A stretch of DNA of 64,000 bases from Cryobacterium lactosi (GCF_004403945.1 NZ_SOHM01000007.1:310001-374000); one strand, 5' to 3'; numbered from the stretch's first letter, positions 18,789-28,023 are shown. Notes: generated by a model from the sequence alone, not told the origin. Made by a program: numbers and translations.

Positions 18789-20264
18789 TCACCAGGTGGC
18801 GTCGATGCCCACGATGCTCCGGCTGATGACACCGGTGGTCAACTCCACGAACACCGTTGTTGCCGTGGTGGCCTGAGGGTCGACCGGGTAGCCGTCGCTC
18901 TGCTGGGTCTTACTGTTCGGCACGGTTTGGATGGCGAGGTACTGGTCGTTCGGTGACACCGTGAATCCCACGATCGTCTCGTTGGGCAGAACCGGTACGT
19001 AGACCACTCGGCTCGTCGGCGTGGCCGCGTCCCCGGTCACCAGGATGAGCGACTGCGTGACACGGCCGGTGGCCTGGTCGAATTCGGCCGCCCGCTGCAC
19101 GTACCCCTCTCCCCCGGTGAGGAAGTGCAGTTCGGCGGTGTACGGCGTGGTGCCGGCCACACCCTGAGGCACGATGGCCGCCTCGGTGCCGGTGGACAGG
19201 TCGAGGATGTACTGGCTGCCTTGGTCGGAGACCGCGATACGCAGTCCGTCGGGGGCGAAGGCGTTCAGGTTGGGGAATTGGCCGATCGGGATGGGCACGG
19301 CTTCGCTTCCGGACCTGGGGTCGATCAGGAGCAGGGTGGTGTCGAAGAGCTGGGCCACGATCTCGGCGCGATTGGCCATGAAGCCCCAGGCGATGGCCTG
19401 GACGGGTTTGCCGTCGAGCCCGGCCACGGTGTCGACGGTGCCCCGGGTCAGGTCCAGCAGGAACAGCGTGTTGTCGTAGGCGTTGCCGGCCGCACCGGGG
19501 CTGCTGCTGAAGCGGAAGCCGACGGTGGACGACGACGGTGACGCTTGCAGGTCGTGCACCGTCCCGGTGCCCGGCAGCGTGAGCGCGGCGGCTCGGCCGT
19601 CGGGGTCGACCAGGCTGAGCACATTGGTGAGGTCGTCCGTGAGGGAGGCCACCACGAGTTCGTCGCCGACGGGGACGAAGGACTGGATGTACGGGGCGGT
19701 GAACACGACGCTCGTCTCGGCCGATCCGACTGTGGTGCGCACGATCCGGTCCGGCGCCTTGGTCGCCTCCCCCGGCAGGGCCGGGGATCGGCTGAGCAGG
19801 TAGAGGGGCGCTTCGTCGGTGCGGAACGTCACGGCCAGGTTGCTGGACCTGTCGGCGAACGGTCCCCTGACCGCGCTCACGTCGACGGTGTATTCGGTGT
19901 CGTAGGCGAGTGGCTGGGCGAACACGATCACGATGGTGTCGTTCCGGGTTTGCACGTCGACGACGCTGGCGGGGCTCACGGTGACCTGGTCGGCGCTCAC
20001 CTCGGCGAGCTGCTGGTTCGTGTTCAGCACGAGCCGCTGGTTGGCGGCGGTGACCACGGCGGTCGTGTCGACGTCCGACCCGGTCAACCGGGGACCGTTG
20101 AGCACGTTGACGGCCACCAGCGCCAGGCACAGCACGGTCAGGCCCGTGAGCAGCGCAGCGAGGGTGCGCCGGAACCGTCGTCCGGCGGCATCCACCGAGG
20201 GCCGTGCCGAGGGCTCGGCTGACGGCTCGTATGACGGTTCGGCTGACGGAAGATCAGTAGACAT
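18789..20264 (-). CDS. membrane-anchored protein with Ig-like and beta-propeller-like regions
   Basis: 491 residues from the ATG at 20264 (a GTG at 20273 is also possible). An N-terminal Pro/Ser/Glu repeat (SAEPSYEPSAEPSARPS) is cytoplasmic, then one transmembrane helix (about 35-55), then an extracytoplasmic Ig-like segment (DTIVIVFAQPLAYDTEYTVDVSAV) and repeated beta-strand blocks resembling a propeller (about 160-490). I cannot name a family. Its start overlaps the end of the TIGR03943 gene by 11 bases, so translation is coupled to the permease pair, which suggests a shared job at the membrane. Confidence 0.75.
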   Translation of the reverse strand: MSTDLPSAEPSYEPSAEPSARPSVDAAGRRFRRTLAALLTGLTVLCLALVAVNVLNGPRLTGSDVDTTAVVTAANQRLVLNTNQQLAEVSADQVTVSPASVVDVQTRNDTIVIVFAQPLAYDTEYTVDVSAVRGPFADRSSNLAVTFRTDEAPLYLLSRSPALPGEATKAPDRIVRTTVGSAETSVVFTAPYIQSFVPVGDELVVASLTDDLTNVLSLVDPDGRAAALTLPGTGTVHDLQASPSSSTVGFRFSSSPGAAGNAYDNTLFLLDLTRGTVDTVAGLDGKPVQAIAWGFMANRAEIVAQLFDTTLLLIDPRSGSEAVPIPIGQFPNLNAFAPDGLRIAVSDQGSQYILDLSTGTEAAIVPQGVAGTTPYTAELHFLTGGEGYVQRAAEFDQATGRVTQSLILVTGDAATPTSRVVYVPVLPNETIVGFTVSPNDQYLAIQTVPNSKTQQSDGYPVDPQATTATTVFVELTTGVISRSIVGIDATW

Positions 20265-21090
20265 ATGGGTCACTCGGCTGGTCGACGGGCTCGATGGTGG
20301 TCGGCAGCACCGCGAGCGTGTCGGCGGAACGGACGCTCGGGTTGCTCACGAAGGTGCCGGTCACCTGCACCCAGTCGTCGGTGTCGTAGTCCGCCTGCCA
20401 GCCCGGCTGGTAGACGGCGACCCCGATGGGCTGGGCGTCGACGGCGCAGCAGGTGACCACGAACCGGGCCACGTAGAACACGTTCTCGGGGTCCGCGGCG
20501 TCCGGCAGCACGAACCCGGTGATCTTGGCCGTTTTGTCGGCGTACAGGGCGGGGTCTTCCGATTGGGCGAGCAGCGACACCCACTCCTTGACGCTCAGGC
20601 GCTCATAGTCGCCGTTGCCCACCAGGGCGGCGGCGTCGGAGGCTGCGGCCTCGCTGTCCAGTCCGCCGGAGTTGACCTCGCGCTGGGTGGCGGTGGCGCT
20701 GGTCAGCGTTGCCGGCGGCAGGGCGAGCACCGTGACCGCCGCGACAGCCAGGAGCAGGGCACTGCCCCCCAGCACCAGCGTCCTGCGGCCTGCGGAAGGC
20801 GAACCCTCGGATTCCGGCTCCCTTGCTGCCGGGGTGCGGAATATGAAGCTGGCCACCACGAACGCGAGGCCGAGCACGGCCATCACCGTGGTGAAGATGA
20901 AGTAGCGCGGGTGGATGTACAACCCGAGCTGCCCGGTGACACCGAGCCAGATGGTGGCCACCACGATCACCAGGCTCAGCCCGATGCCGCGCCAGCGCTC
21001 GGCCAGATAGCCGGCCAGCTTGTCTCTGCGAGACAGGTGTTGACGGTCTTGACGCGGCACCGCTGTGCGCGACGTGCCCTTACGCCACAT
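20254..21090 (-). CDS. TIGR03943 family membrane protein (DUF1980, YcgQ-like)
   Basis: 278 residues. Two N-terminal transmembrane helices (about 37-58 and 63-83), a third at about 106-125, then an extracytoplasmic domain with ITGFVLPDAADPENVFYVARFVVTCCAVDAQPIGVAVY, the DUF1980 core with its CC pair. Genes of this family are almost always beside a DUF318 permease, as here, where the two overlap by 11 bases. Some pairs belong to zinc-responsive regulons in other bacteria; no Zur box was recognised here, so a metal role is inference. Confidence 0.85.
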   Translation of the reverse strand: MWRKGTSRTAVPRQDRQHLSRRDKLAGYLAERWRGIGLSLVIVVATIWLGVTGQLGLYIHPRYFIFTTVMAVLGLAFVVASFIFRTPAAREPESEGSPSAGRRTLVLGGSALLLAVAAVTVLALPPATLTSATATQREVNSGGLDSEAAASDAAALVGNGDYERLSVKEWVSLLAQSEDPALYADKTAKITGFVLPDAADPENVFYVARFVVTCCAVDAQPIGVAVYQPGWQADYDTDDWVQVTGTFVSNPSVRSADTLAVLPTTIEPVDQPSDPYVY

Positions 21091-22129
21091 AGTTCACCAG
21101 CAAACCGGCGGCAGCGCTCATCAGGGCCACCAGGGCGGTGATCTGCACGAGGGCGCGAGTGGTGAAGGTGGTGCGCATCAGGGCGAGCATCTTGACGTCG
21201 ATCATGGCTCCGAAGGTGAGGAAGGAGGCGATACCGCCTGGCATGAAGGTGCTGCCGAAGGACAGCACGAAGAAGGCGTCCACGTTGGAACAGACCGCCA
21301 CGATGAAGGCCAGGGCCATCATGGCCAGCACCGACCAGACCGGGTTGCTGCCGAGCGCGAGAAGCACCGACCGTGGCACGAAGACCTGGGTGAGCGCCGC
21401 GATCAGCGACCCGATGAACAGGGCGGGCATGATCACGGCGGTCTCCCGGGTGAACAGGTCCACGGACCGTTCGATGCGGCCCGGCCGGCGGCCTGGGGCG
21501 TGGCCGTGGCCCTCATGCCCGAGGTGCTCGTCCCCCGGCGCATCGGGTACCGCGCAGGACGCCGAGAAGGTGCGGGTCAGGAGGCTGTCGGGGTTGGGGT
21601 GCCGGCTGTAGAGCCAGCCGATCACGTTGGCGATCACGAACCCGGCCACGATGCGGGTGATCAGGATCCCATCGCTGAACCCGAACGCCTGGTGGGTGGT
21701 GATGATCGTGACCGGGTTCAGGATGGGCGCGGCCAGCAGGAAGGTGATCGACTCCGGTACGGTGAAGCCGCCCACCATGAATCCCCGGGCCAGCGGGACG
21801 TTGCCGCACTCGCAGACCGGGAAGAACATGCCCAGGAGCGAGATCGACGCCCGGCGAAGCACGGGTTGGCGGGGCAGGAACCGGGTGATGAAGCCGTGCG
21901 GGAGCCACACCTGCACCACTGTTGAGAGCAGGATGCCGAGGAACACGAACGGCGCTGATTCGATGATCACGCTCAGCGCGAGGGTGATGGTGTCCTGCGC
22001 CCGGTCCGGCAATCCCCAGCCGGCGAAGGCCGGACTGAGCGCCCGGACGGTGAAGGCCAGGGCCACCAGTACGACACCGAGGATGAGGCCGGTGGGCACC
22101 CGTCGCGACGTCCCCCGGTCGCTGTGCAT
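21080..22129 (-). CDS. DUF318 permease (YcgR-like)
   Basis: 349 residues with about eight transmembrane helices. The family signature FFPVCECGNVPLARGF (about 106-121) and AAPILNPVTIITT are present, and a His-rich cytoplasmic loop (HLGHEGHGHAPGRRPG, about 205-220) lies between the two halves. The second half has a related SNVDAFFVLSF motif. Together with the downstream TIGR03943 gene it forms the conserved pair of unknown substrate; the Cys and His-rich elements are compatible with metal transport but do not prove it. Confidence 0.87.
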   Translation of the reverse strand: MHSDRGTSRRVPTGLILGVVLVALAFTVRALSPAFAGWGLPDRAQDTITLALSVIIESAPFVFLGILLSTVVQVWLPHGFITRFLPRQPVLRRASISLLGMFFPVCECGNVPLARGFMVGGFTVPESITFLLAAPILNPVTIITTHQAFGFSDGILITRIVAGFVIANVIGWLYSRHPNPDSLLTRTFSASCAVPDAPGDEHLGHEGHGHAPGRRPGRIERSVDLFTRETAVIMPALFIGSLIAALTQVFVPRSVLLALGSNPVWSVLAMMALAFIVAVCSNVDAFFVLSFGSTFMPGGIASFLTFGAMIDVKMLALMRTTFTTRALVQITALVALMSAAAGLLVNYVA

Positions 22130-22225
22130 CCGTCGATCTTACCTGTGCCGGGTCGGGCTCCAGGTCAGCGGGCTGGTCAGGCAGCCGGTGCCGCCGGTCG
22201 GACGGTCAGGTCGGGCAGGACGACA

Positions 22226-22257
22226 ACAGCGGTGCCGCCCGAAGGCGGCACCGCTGT
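22226..22257. terminator. strong hairpin downstream of rne
   Basis: A perfect 14-base inverted repeat ACAGCGGTGCCGCC and GGCGGCACCGCTGT around a CGAA tetraloop, 24 bases after the rne stop. There is no T-tract, as is common for actinobacterial terminators. Confidence 0.7.
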
Positions 22258-22281
22258 GGATCCGGGAACGGTCGGCGACCG

Positions 22282-24912
22282 TTACGGGGTGTCTTGCGTG
22301 GGAACCACGATCGGCTGCACGGTGGCGGTCGGACCGCCGGCCGTGGTGACCCGGCGGCTGCGCGAGCGGCCCTGACCGGGCTGCTTGGGCTCCGGCAGGG
22401 CGTCCAGCACAGAGTCGAGAAGCTGGTCGGTGACCTGCTTGCTCACCGGACGGCGGCTGCGGGGCGACTTCTGCACGGGGATGTCGAGGATGGCGACGTC
22501 CTCCGACGAGTCGGCCGACACGGCCTCCGGAGCCGTAACGGTCGCCTGAACCGCCGCGGCGGGCTCGGGCTCTACGGCTGCGGGAGCCTGGACGGCCTGC
22601 GCTTCCGGTGCGTTCTCGGGGGACTGGCCGTTCGACTGGCCGTTGCGGCCGCCCGACCGGTTGCCGGAGCGTGAGCCGCGAGACGTCGAACGGCCCGCAG
22701 ACGCGGTGTCGACGCTGTCGGCGCCGGGCGCGACGTCGGCCGGGGCACCTGAGGCGACGTCGGCGGGGACGCCGGTGGCGACGTCGGCTGCCGGCGCAGC
22801 CGTCTCCGGCGCGATCACGGGGATGGAGCCGGTCAGCGAGCGGCTGATGGTACGCGCGGCGATCAGGGCGAGGGCATGCTTGGCGTCCTCGGTGATCCCG
22901 TGCGTGCCGTGGCCGGCCTTGGCGGCATCCGTGAGCGCGGACGCTGCATGAGCCTGGCCCGAGTTCTGGTTGCCGTTGCCGCGCTGGCCTGAGCCCTGGG
23001 CGTCGTGCCCGGCCCCGCCGTTGCCGTTGGACTTGCTGCGCGGGCGACGCTCCTGAGCGGGCTGCGCGGTCTGGCGGTGCTTGACGACGGGGTCGTGGTG
23101 GATGACGATTCCACGTCCGGCGCAGGCTTCGCAGTTCTCGCTGAACGACTCGAGCAGGCCGAGGCCGAGCTTCTTGCGGGTCATCTGCACGAGACCGAGC
23201 GAGGTGACCTCGGCGACCTGGTGCTTGGTGCGGTCGCGGCTGAGGCATTCGACGAGGCGGCGGAGCACCAGGTCCCGGTTGGACTCGAGCACCATGTCGA
23301 TGAAGTCGACCACGATGATGCCGCCGATGTCGCGCAGGCGCAGCTGGCGCACAATCTCGTCGGCCGCTTCGAGGTTGTTCTTGGTGACGGTCTCTTCAAG
23401 GTTTCCACCCGAACCGACGAACTTGCCGGTGTTGACGTCGACAACGGTCATCGCCTCGGTGCGGTCGATCACGAGCGAACCGCCCGATGGCAGCCAGACC
23501 TTGCGGTCGAGCGCCTTCTCGATCTGCTCGGAGATGCGGTACTCGTCGAACGCGTCGCGCTCGCCCTCGTAGCGCTGGACGCGCTCGACGAGGTCGGGTG
23601 CGACCTGGCGCAGGTAGGACTCGATGACTTCTTGGGCGTCGTCACCGGAGATGACCATCTTGTGGAAGTCCTCGTTGAAGACATCACGCACGATCTTGAT
23701 CAGCAGGTCCGGCTCGCTGTGCAGCAGAGCGGGCCCAGACACGGTTTCGACCTGCTTGGCGATGGATGCCCACTGTGCGGTCAGGCGGTTGACGTCGAGG
23801 GTGAGCTGTTCGTCGGTCGCGCCCTCGGCGGCGGTGCGCACGATGACGCCCACGTTGTCGGGCAGGACCTCCTTGAGGATCTTCTTCAGGCGGGCCCGCT
23901 CGGTGTCCGGCAGCTTGCGGCTGATGCCGTTCATGGAGCCGTTCGGCACATAGACGAGGTAGCGGCCGGGCAGGGAGACCTGGCTGGTGAGCCGGGCGCC
24001 CTTGTGGCCGATCGGGTCCTTGGTGACCTGCACGAGAACCTTGTCGCCAGGCTTGAGGGCCAGCTCGATGCGTCGGGTCTGGGCGTTCCCCGGGGAGTTC
24101 ACCGCGGCGGCATCCCAGTCGACCTCACCGGAGTAGAGCACGGCGTTCCGGCCGCGGCCGATGTCGACGAAGGCGGCTTCCATGCTGGGCAGCACGTTCT
24201 GCACCCGGCCGAGGTAGACGTTGCCGATCAGCGACGCATCCTGGTTCTTGGCCACGTAGTGCTCGACCAGCACGCCGTCTTCGAGAACACCGATCTGGAT
24301 CTTGTTGTGCTTGGCGCGCACGATCATGGCGCGGTCGACCGACTCGCGGCGGGCCAGGAACTCGGCCTCCGTGATGACGGGACGTCGACGGCCGGCGTCG
24401 CGGCCGTCGCGCCGGCGCTGCTTCTTCGCCTCCAGGCGTGTGGAACCCTTGATCCGCTGCGGTTCAGTGATGAGCTCGGGCTCGCGGGGGGTGCGGACGC
24501 GGACAACGGTGTTGGCCGGGTCGTCGCTGCGGCCCTCTTCACCGGTGCGGCGGCGGGCACGACGGCGCACGGTCGAGGCTTCTTCGGAGTCGTCGTCCTC
24601 GTCGTCGAGCACGCGTCCACCGGATCGCACCGGTACCGGCAGGATCGCCGGAGCCTGGAAGATCAGGGACGTCGTCGGGCGACGGACCTCCTCGACGTTC
24701 TCGTCGAACGGGGTGGGCAGCGCCGGGAAGGCCACGGGCTGGTCGAGTGCATCGGCGCTCAGTGCGTCCACGTCCACGGCGGGCTGCGCCGCGGCAGCTT
24801 CGACGGCCGGAGCGGTCTGCTCTACAGGTGCCGCCGGTGCTGTCTTCCTGGTTGTCTTGCGAGTGCCGAACAGGCCCTTGCGCTTCTTGTTTTCGTTGTC
24901 TTCCACCATCAC
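22282..24912 (-). CDS. rne: ribonuclease E/G family endoribonuclease
   Basis: 876 residues. A disordered N-terminal region (1-190), rich in Ala/Pro then Arg, precedes the catalytic core: S1 domain (about 228-305, GNVYLGRVQNVLPSMEAAFVDIG), 5'-sensor/RNase H-like part, the metal-binding Asp in VIDRTEAMTVVDVNTGKF (near 490) and IIVVDFIDM (near 533), and the zinc-link cysteines CEACAGRG (near 595). A disordered tail of about 270 residues follows. The N-terminal extension is the actinobacterial RNase E arrangement, where it helps bind partners. Start ATG chosen with AAGGAG 10 bases upstream. Confidence 0.94.
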   Translation of the reverse strand: MMVEDNENKKRKGLFGTRKTTRKTAPAAPVEQTAPAVEAAAAQPAVDVDALSADALDQPVAFPALPTPFDENVEEVRRPTTSLIFQAPAILPVPVRSGGRVLDDEDDDSEEASTVRRRARRRTGEEGRSDDPANTVVRVRTPREPELITEPQRIKGSTRLEAKKQRRRDGRDAGRRRPVITEAEFLARRESVDRAMIVRAKHNKIQIGVLEDGVLVEHYVAKNQDASLIGNVYLGRVQNVLPSMEAAFVDIGRGRNAVLYSGEVDWDAAAVNSPGNAQTRRIELALKPGDKVLVQVTKDPIGHKGARLTSQVSLPGRYLVYVPNGSMNGISRKLPDTERARLKKILKEVLPDNVGVIVRTAAEGATDEQLTLDVNRLTAQWASIAKQVETVSGPALLHSEPDLLIKIVRDVFNEDFHKMVISGDDAQEVIESYLRQVAPDLVERVQRYEGERDAFDEYRISEQIEKALDRKVWLPSGGSLVIDRTEAMTVVDVNTGKFVGSGGNLEETVTKNNLEAADEIVRQLRLRDIGGIIVVDFIDMVLESNRDLVLRRLVECLSRDRTKHQVAEVTSLGLVQMTRKKLGLGLLESFSENCEACAGRGIVIHHDPVVKHRQTAQPAQERRPRSKSNGNGGAGHDAQGSGQRGNGNQNSGQAHAASALTDAAKAGHGTHGITEDAKHALALIAARTISRSLTGSIPVIAPETAAPAADVATGVPADVASGAPADVAPGADSVDTASAGRSTSRGSRSGNRSGGRNGQSNGQSPENAPEAQAVQAPAAVEPEPAAAVQATVTAPEAVSADSSEDVAILDIPVQKSPRSRRPVSKQVTDQLLDSVLDALPEPKQPGQGRSRSRRVTTAGGPTATVQPIVVPTQDTP

Positions 24913-25050
24913 TGGTGCGCTCCTTGACCGCTGTGGGTGACCGCGCCACTCACTCGGTTACTCTCTCGTGCGACGCTTCCGCTTGCGCGAAAACCCCGCG
25001 AATCCTATTGCGTTGACGCAACCGGCCCGTGGCTCTGGTTGCTAATACCT

Positions 25051-25065
25051 TTGGTCTAGGACCAA
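25051..25065. promoter_or_regulatory. perfect palindrome TTGGTC-TAG-GACCAA in the rne-VKOR interval
   Basis: Six-base arms around a 3-base centre, in the 277-base divergent interval. Looks like a dimeric regulator site, but no regulator gene is adjacent. Confidence 0.45.
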
Positions 25066-25107
25066 TGAATCTGGGCGAATGTAAGCCCATTAAGCCTTTT
25101 GGCATCG

Positions 25108-25126
25108 GTTTGAGCGCGGCTCAAAC
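25108..25126. promoter_or_regulatory. perfect palindrome GTTTGAGC-GCG-GCTCAAAC
   Basis: Eight-base arms around a 3-base centre, 52 bases upstream of the extended -10 box of the VKOR-like gene. It could be an operator or a cruciform; no partner gene is known. Confidence 0.5.
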
Positions 25127-25174
25127 GACTGTTCCGATTATCGCACGCATTCCCAGGGTCGCGTACGCGACACA

Positions 25175-25183
25175 TGGCATAAT
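25175..25183 (+). promoter_or_regulatory. extended -10 promoter (TGGCATAAT) of the VKOR-like gene
   Basis: A TGn extension plus CATAAT ending 6 bases before the GTG at 25190. No ribosome-binding site is present, so the mRNA is probably leaderless. Confidence 0.6.
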
Positions 25184-25189
25184 CCGAAT

Positions 25190-25789
25190 GTGCCATTCAC
25201 CACGTCAAAAAAGCCTCCGGTCGGTCTTGCGGTTTTCCTGATCATCGCGGGGGCGATCGGCTTCGCGGCGGCGTTCGCACTCACGTTGGACAAGTTCACG
25301 ATGCTTGAAGACCCCGCGGCGCAACTGTCCTGCAACTTCAGTGTGCTGGTGGGCTGCAGCACCAACCTCGGCTCCTGGCAGGGCGAGCTGTTCGGCTTCC
25401 CGAACCCGCTGATCGGGGTGGCCGCGTGGAGCGTCGTGATCACCATCGGCGCCGCGATCCTCTCCGGCGCCCGCTTCGCGCGGTGGTTCTGGCTGGGCCT
25501 GAACATCGGCGTGACCGGCGCGATGGCCTTTGTGATCTGGCTGATGGGGCAGAGCTTCTTCGTCCTCGACGTGCTGTGCCCGTGGTGCATGGTCACCTGG
25601 ACGGTGACGATCCCGGTGTTCCTGGCCGTGACGCTGTACAACCTCAAGACCGGCATCATCCCGGGTTCGGCGCGTGTGCGACGTCTGGCGGCTGGCGCCT
25701 ACTCGTGGATCTTCGTGATCACCATCGCCTGCTACCTGGTGGCCGCCACGATCGCGCAGCTCCAAATGGACTTCCTGCACCGCCTCTAG
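25190..25789 (+). CDS. vitamin K epoxide reductase (VKOR) family membrane protein
   Basis: 199 residues from a GTG start. Four to five transmembrane helices carry the VKOR cysteines: Cys48 and Cys56 in the loop (LSCNFSVLVGC) and the redox centre CPWC (Cys130, Cys133). Bacterial VKOR proteins reoxidise DsbA-like oxidases using quinones and so drive disulfide formation outside the membrane. No DsbA fusion or neighbour is present in this gene; the thiol protein at 62.0 kb looks mycothiol-linked and cytoplasmic, so the partner is elsewhere. Confidence 0.9.
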   Translation: MPFTTSKKPPVGLAVFLIIAGAIGFAAAFALTLDKFTMLEDPAAQLSCNFSVLVGCSTNLGSWQGELFGFPNPLIGVAAWSVVITIGAAILSGARFARWFWLGLNIGVTGAMAFVIWLMGQSFFVLDVLCPWCMVTWTVTIPVFLAVTLYNLKTGIIPGSARVRRLAAGAYSWIFVITIACYLVAATIAQLQMDFLHRL

Positions 25790-25804
25790 CCCGGTCACTA
25801 CCTT

Positions 25805-25867
25805 CCGCGAACTGTGAGAAAAGCCCCGAAAACTCGACGTTTTCGGGGCTTTTCTCTCAGTTCGCGG
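25805..25867. terminator. 63-base near-perfect palindrome, bidirectional terminator between convergent genes
   Basis: Left arm CCGCGAACTG-T-GAGAAAAGCCCCGAAAAC, loop TCGAC, right arm complementary with a single T-T mismatch. The inner 18-base stem has A and T tracts like a bidirectional terminator for the VKOR gene and ndk. The additional outer 10-base arms are unnecessary for termination and suggest a palindromic repeat unit. Confidence 0.85.
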
Positions 25868-25872
25868 GGTGG

Positions 25873-26292
25873 TTAGGCGAACCAGAGCGCCAGTTCGCGG
25901 GCGGCCGACTCGGGCGAGTCCGAGCCGTGCACCAGGTTCTGCTGCACCTTCAGGCCCCAGTCGCGGCCGAGGTCGCCGCGGATGGTTCCGGGGGCGGCCG
26001 TGGTGGGGTCGGTGGTGCCGGCCAGGGCGCGGAAGCCCTCGATCACACGGTCACCGGCGATACGCAAGGCGAGGATGGACCCGCTCTCCATGAACTCGAC
26101 GAGCGGTTCGAAGAACGGCTTGCCGGCGTGCTCGGCGTAGTGCTCGGCGAGGAGCGTGCGCTCGGCCTGCACGAGCTTGATGTCGACGAGGGAGTACCCC
26201 TTCGCCTCGATCCGGCGCAGAATCTCGCCGGAGAGGTTGCGGGCAACGCCGTCGGGCTTGACCAATACGAGTGTTTCCTGAACGTTAGTCAT
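25873..26292 (-). CDS. ndk: nucleoside diphosphate kinase
   Basis: 139 residues. Active-site histidine His122 lies in NLVHGSDSPESAARELALWF, with ETLVLVKPDGVARNLSGEI at the start and GTIRGDLGRDWG before the catalytic loop. It equilibrates NTP and NDP pools. It starts 22 bases after DUF4233 and is the last gene of the ileS-folC-DUF4233-ndk cluster, with a terminator immediately behind. Confidence 0.96.
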   Translation of the reverse strand: MTNVQETLVLVKPDGVARNLSGEILRRIEAKGYSLVDIKLVQAERTLLAEHYAEHAGKPFFEPLVEFMESGSILALRIAGDRVIEGFRALAGTTDPTTAAPGTIRGDLGRDWGLKVQQNLVHGSDSPESAARELALWFA

Positions 26293-26314
26293 GAGTTCTC
26301 CTTGTGCTATCTGT

Positions 26315-26656
26315 CTACTTGTTCTGTCTGTCGATGCGTGAGCCGGTGATCATGCAGTAGGTCCACATGCCGGCGAAAAGTGCCCCGACGAAGAACATCG
26401 CCGGGTTGAGGAATCCGGTGGCGACCATGACGACCTGCACGGCCCAGCCGACCCCGTAGGCCCAGTTGTACCGTAGCAACCCGAGGGTGCCGACCATGAT
26501 CAGGCAGAGCAGCGCTCCACCGCCCAGGGTGACCCAGGCCGGCAGGTCGCTGAGCCCGAAGATCACCAGAGTGGCCAGGAACACCACGATCAGCTCGAAT
26601 CCGAGCACGATCGACGCGAGCGAACGCCGTACGGACGACGCCCGCTGTGCACTCAC
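26315..26656 (-). CDS. DUF4233 family membrane protein
   Basis: 113 residues with three to four transmembrane helices (about 13-35, 42-60, 66-86, 88-105) and the family sequence GFELIVVFLATLVIFGLSDLP. Function unknown, but the folC-DUF4233-ndk order is conserved in actinobacteria. The GTG start overlaps the folC stop as GTGA (26653-26656). Confidence 0.85.
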   Translation of the reverse strand: MSAQRASSVRRSLASIVLGFELIVVFLATLVIFGLSDLPAWVTLGGGALLCLIMVGTLGLLRYNWAYGVGWAVQVVMVATGFLNPAMFFVGALFAGMWTYCMITGSRIDRQNK

Positions 26657-28023
26657 GGGGTCATCCAGTCCCCCGCGTCGGCCAACGCCACGGCGTCACC
26701 GACGAGGGTGATCGATCCCGCGACCAGCACGGCGCGCTTGGGGGCATCCTGAGCCCAGCCGCGGGCCGCGTCGAGGGCCTGCGCGAGGTCGCCGAAGCGG
26801 AAGGTGTCGGCGTCGCCGACGTGCTCGGCGACCAGGTCGGCCAGGTCGTCGACCGGGATCGCACGCTCGGAGTGCGACTGCGTCACGTGGAAGCGGGCGA
26901 CGGCGGGGCGAAGGGCATCGATGATGCCCGCGGCGTCCTTGTCCTCGAGGATGCCGACCACGACGACGATCTCGTCGAAGTCGAAATAGCTCTCCAAAGC
27001 CGCCGACAGCGCGAGCGCACCGTGCGGGTTGTGCGCAGCATCCACGAGCACGGTCGGCTCGATGCCGACCAACTGCAGGCGGCCGGGCGAGGTCGCCGTG
27101 GCCAGGCCCTCGACCAGGATGTCTTCGACGAGGGCCTGGCTGCCCGCGCCGAGGAACGACTCGACGGCGGCGATGGCCACGGCCGCGTTCTGGGCCTGGT
27201 GGGTGCCATAGAGCGGGAGGAAGAGCTCCGAGTAGGTGCCGGCGATGCCGCGCACCGAGATGAGCTGACCGCCGACGGCCACGTGGCTGGCCAGAAGGGC
27301 GAAGTCGCCTCCCTCGCCGACCAGGGTCGACTCGGTGAGCTCGGCCGCCCGGCTCAATTCGGCCAATGCCTCCGGCAGCTGGGCGGCGGTCACGACGGCC
27401 GCCGCGGGCTTGATGATGCCGGACTTGGTGCGCGCGATCTCGGCGATGGTGCTGCCGAGCCGCCTGGTGTGGTCGAGCGCGATGGGCGTGAACACGGCTA
27501 CCTGACCGTCGGCGACGTTGGTGGAGTCCCATTCGCCGCCCATGCCGACCTCGAGCACGACCACGTCGACCGGCGCATCCGCGAAACAGGCGAACGCGAG
27601 AACGGTGAGGGCCTCGAAGAAGGTGAGCGGTTCGTCGCCGGCTGTCGCGAGTTCGGCGTCGACCATCTGCAGGTACGGCTGGATATCGGCCCAGTTCGCG
27701 GCCAGGGCCTCGTCGGTGATGGACTGCCCGTCGATCACGATGCGTTCGTTCAGCCGCACGAGGTGCGGGCTGACCAGCAGCCCGGTGCGCAGCCCGTAGG
27801 CGCGCAGGATGCTCTCGATGATGCGGCTGGTGCTGGTCTTGCCGTTGGTTCCGGTGACGTGGATGATCGGGTACGAGTTCTGCGGGTCGCCGAGCAACTC
27901 GACCGCGCGGCGGGTGGCCTGCAGCCTCGGTTGGGGTGCGCTCTCGCCCACCCGCTCCAGCAGCGCGGCGAGCACGGCGTCGCCGGCGTCACGGAATTCG
28001 TCGGGGTAGTAGTCGTCAGACAT
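26653..28023 (-). CDS. folC: folylpolyglutamate synthase / dihydrofolate synthase
   Basis: 456 residues from the ATG at 28023, preceded by AAAAAGGA. A Mur-ligase-type enzyme with the P-loop [14 protein letters not shown] (56-69), [29 protein letters not shown] and [10 protein letters not shown]. It adds glutamate to dihydropteroate and to folates. The start lies inside the last codons of ileS (8-base overlap), so translation is coupled. Confidence 0.94.
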   Translation of the reverse strand: MSDDYYPDEFRDAGDAVLAALLERVGESAPQPRLQATRRAVELLGDPQNSYPIIHVTGTNGKTSTSRIIESILRAYGLRTGLLVSPHLVRLNERIVIDGQSITDEALAANWADIQPYLQMVDAELATAGDEPLTFFEALTVLAFACFADAPVDVVVLEVGMGGEWDSTNVADGQVAVFTPIALDHTRRLGSTIAEIARTKSGIIKPAAAVVTAAQLPEALAELSRAAELTESTLVGEGGDFALLASHVAVGGQLISVRGIAGTYSELFLPLYGTHQAQNAAVAIAAVESFLGAGSQALVEDILVEGLATATSPGRLQLVGIEPTVLVDAAHNPHGALALSAALESYFDFDEIVVVVGILEDKDAAGIIDALRPAVARFHVTQSHSERAIPVDDLADLVAEHVGDADTFRFGDLAQALDAARGWAQDAPKRAVLVAGSITLVGDAVALADAGDWMTP

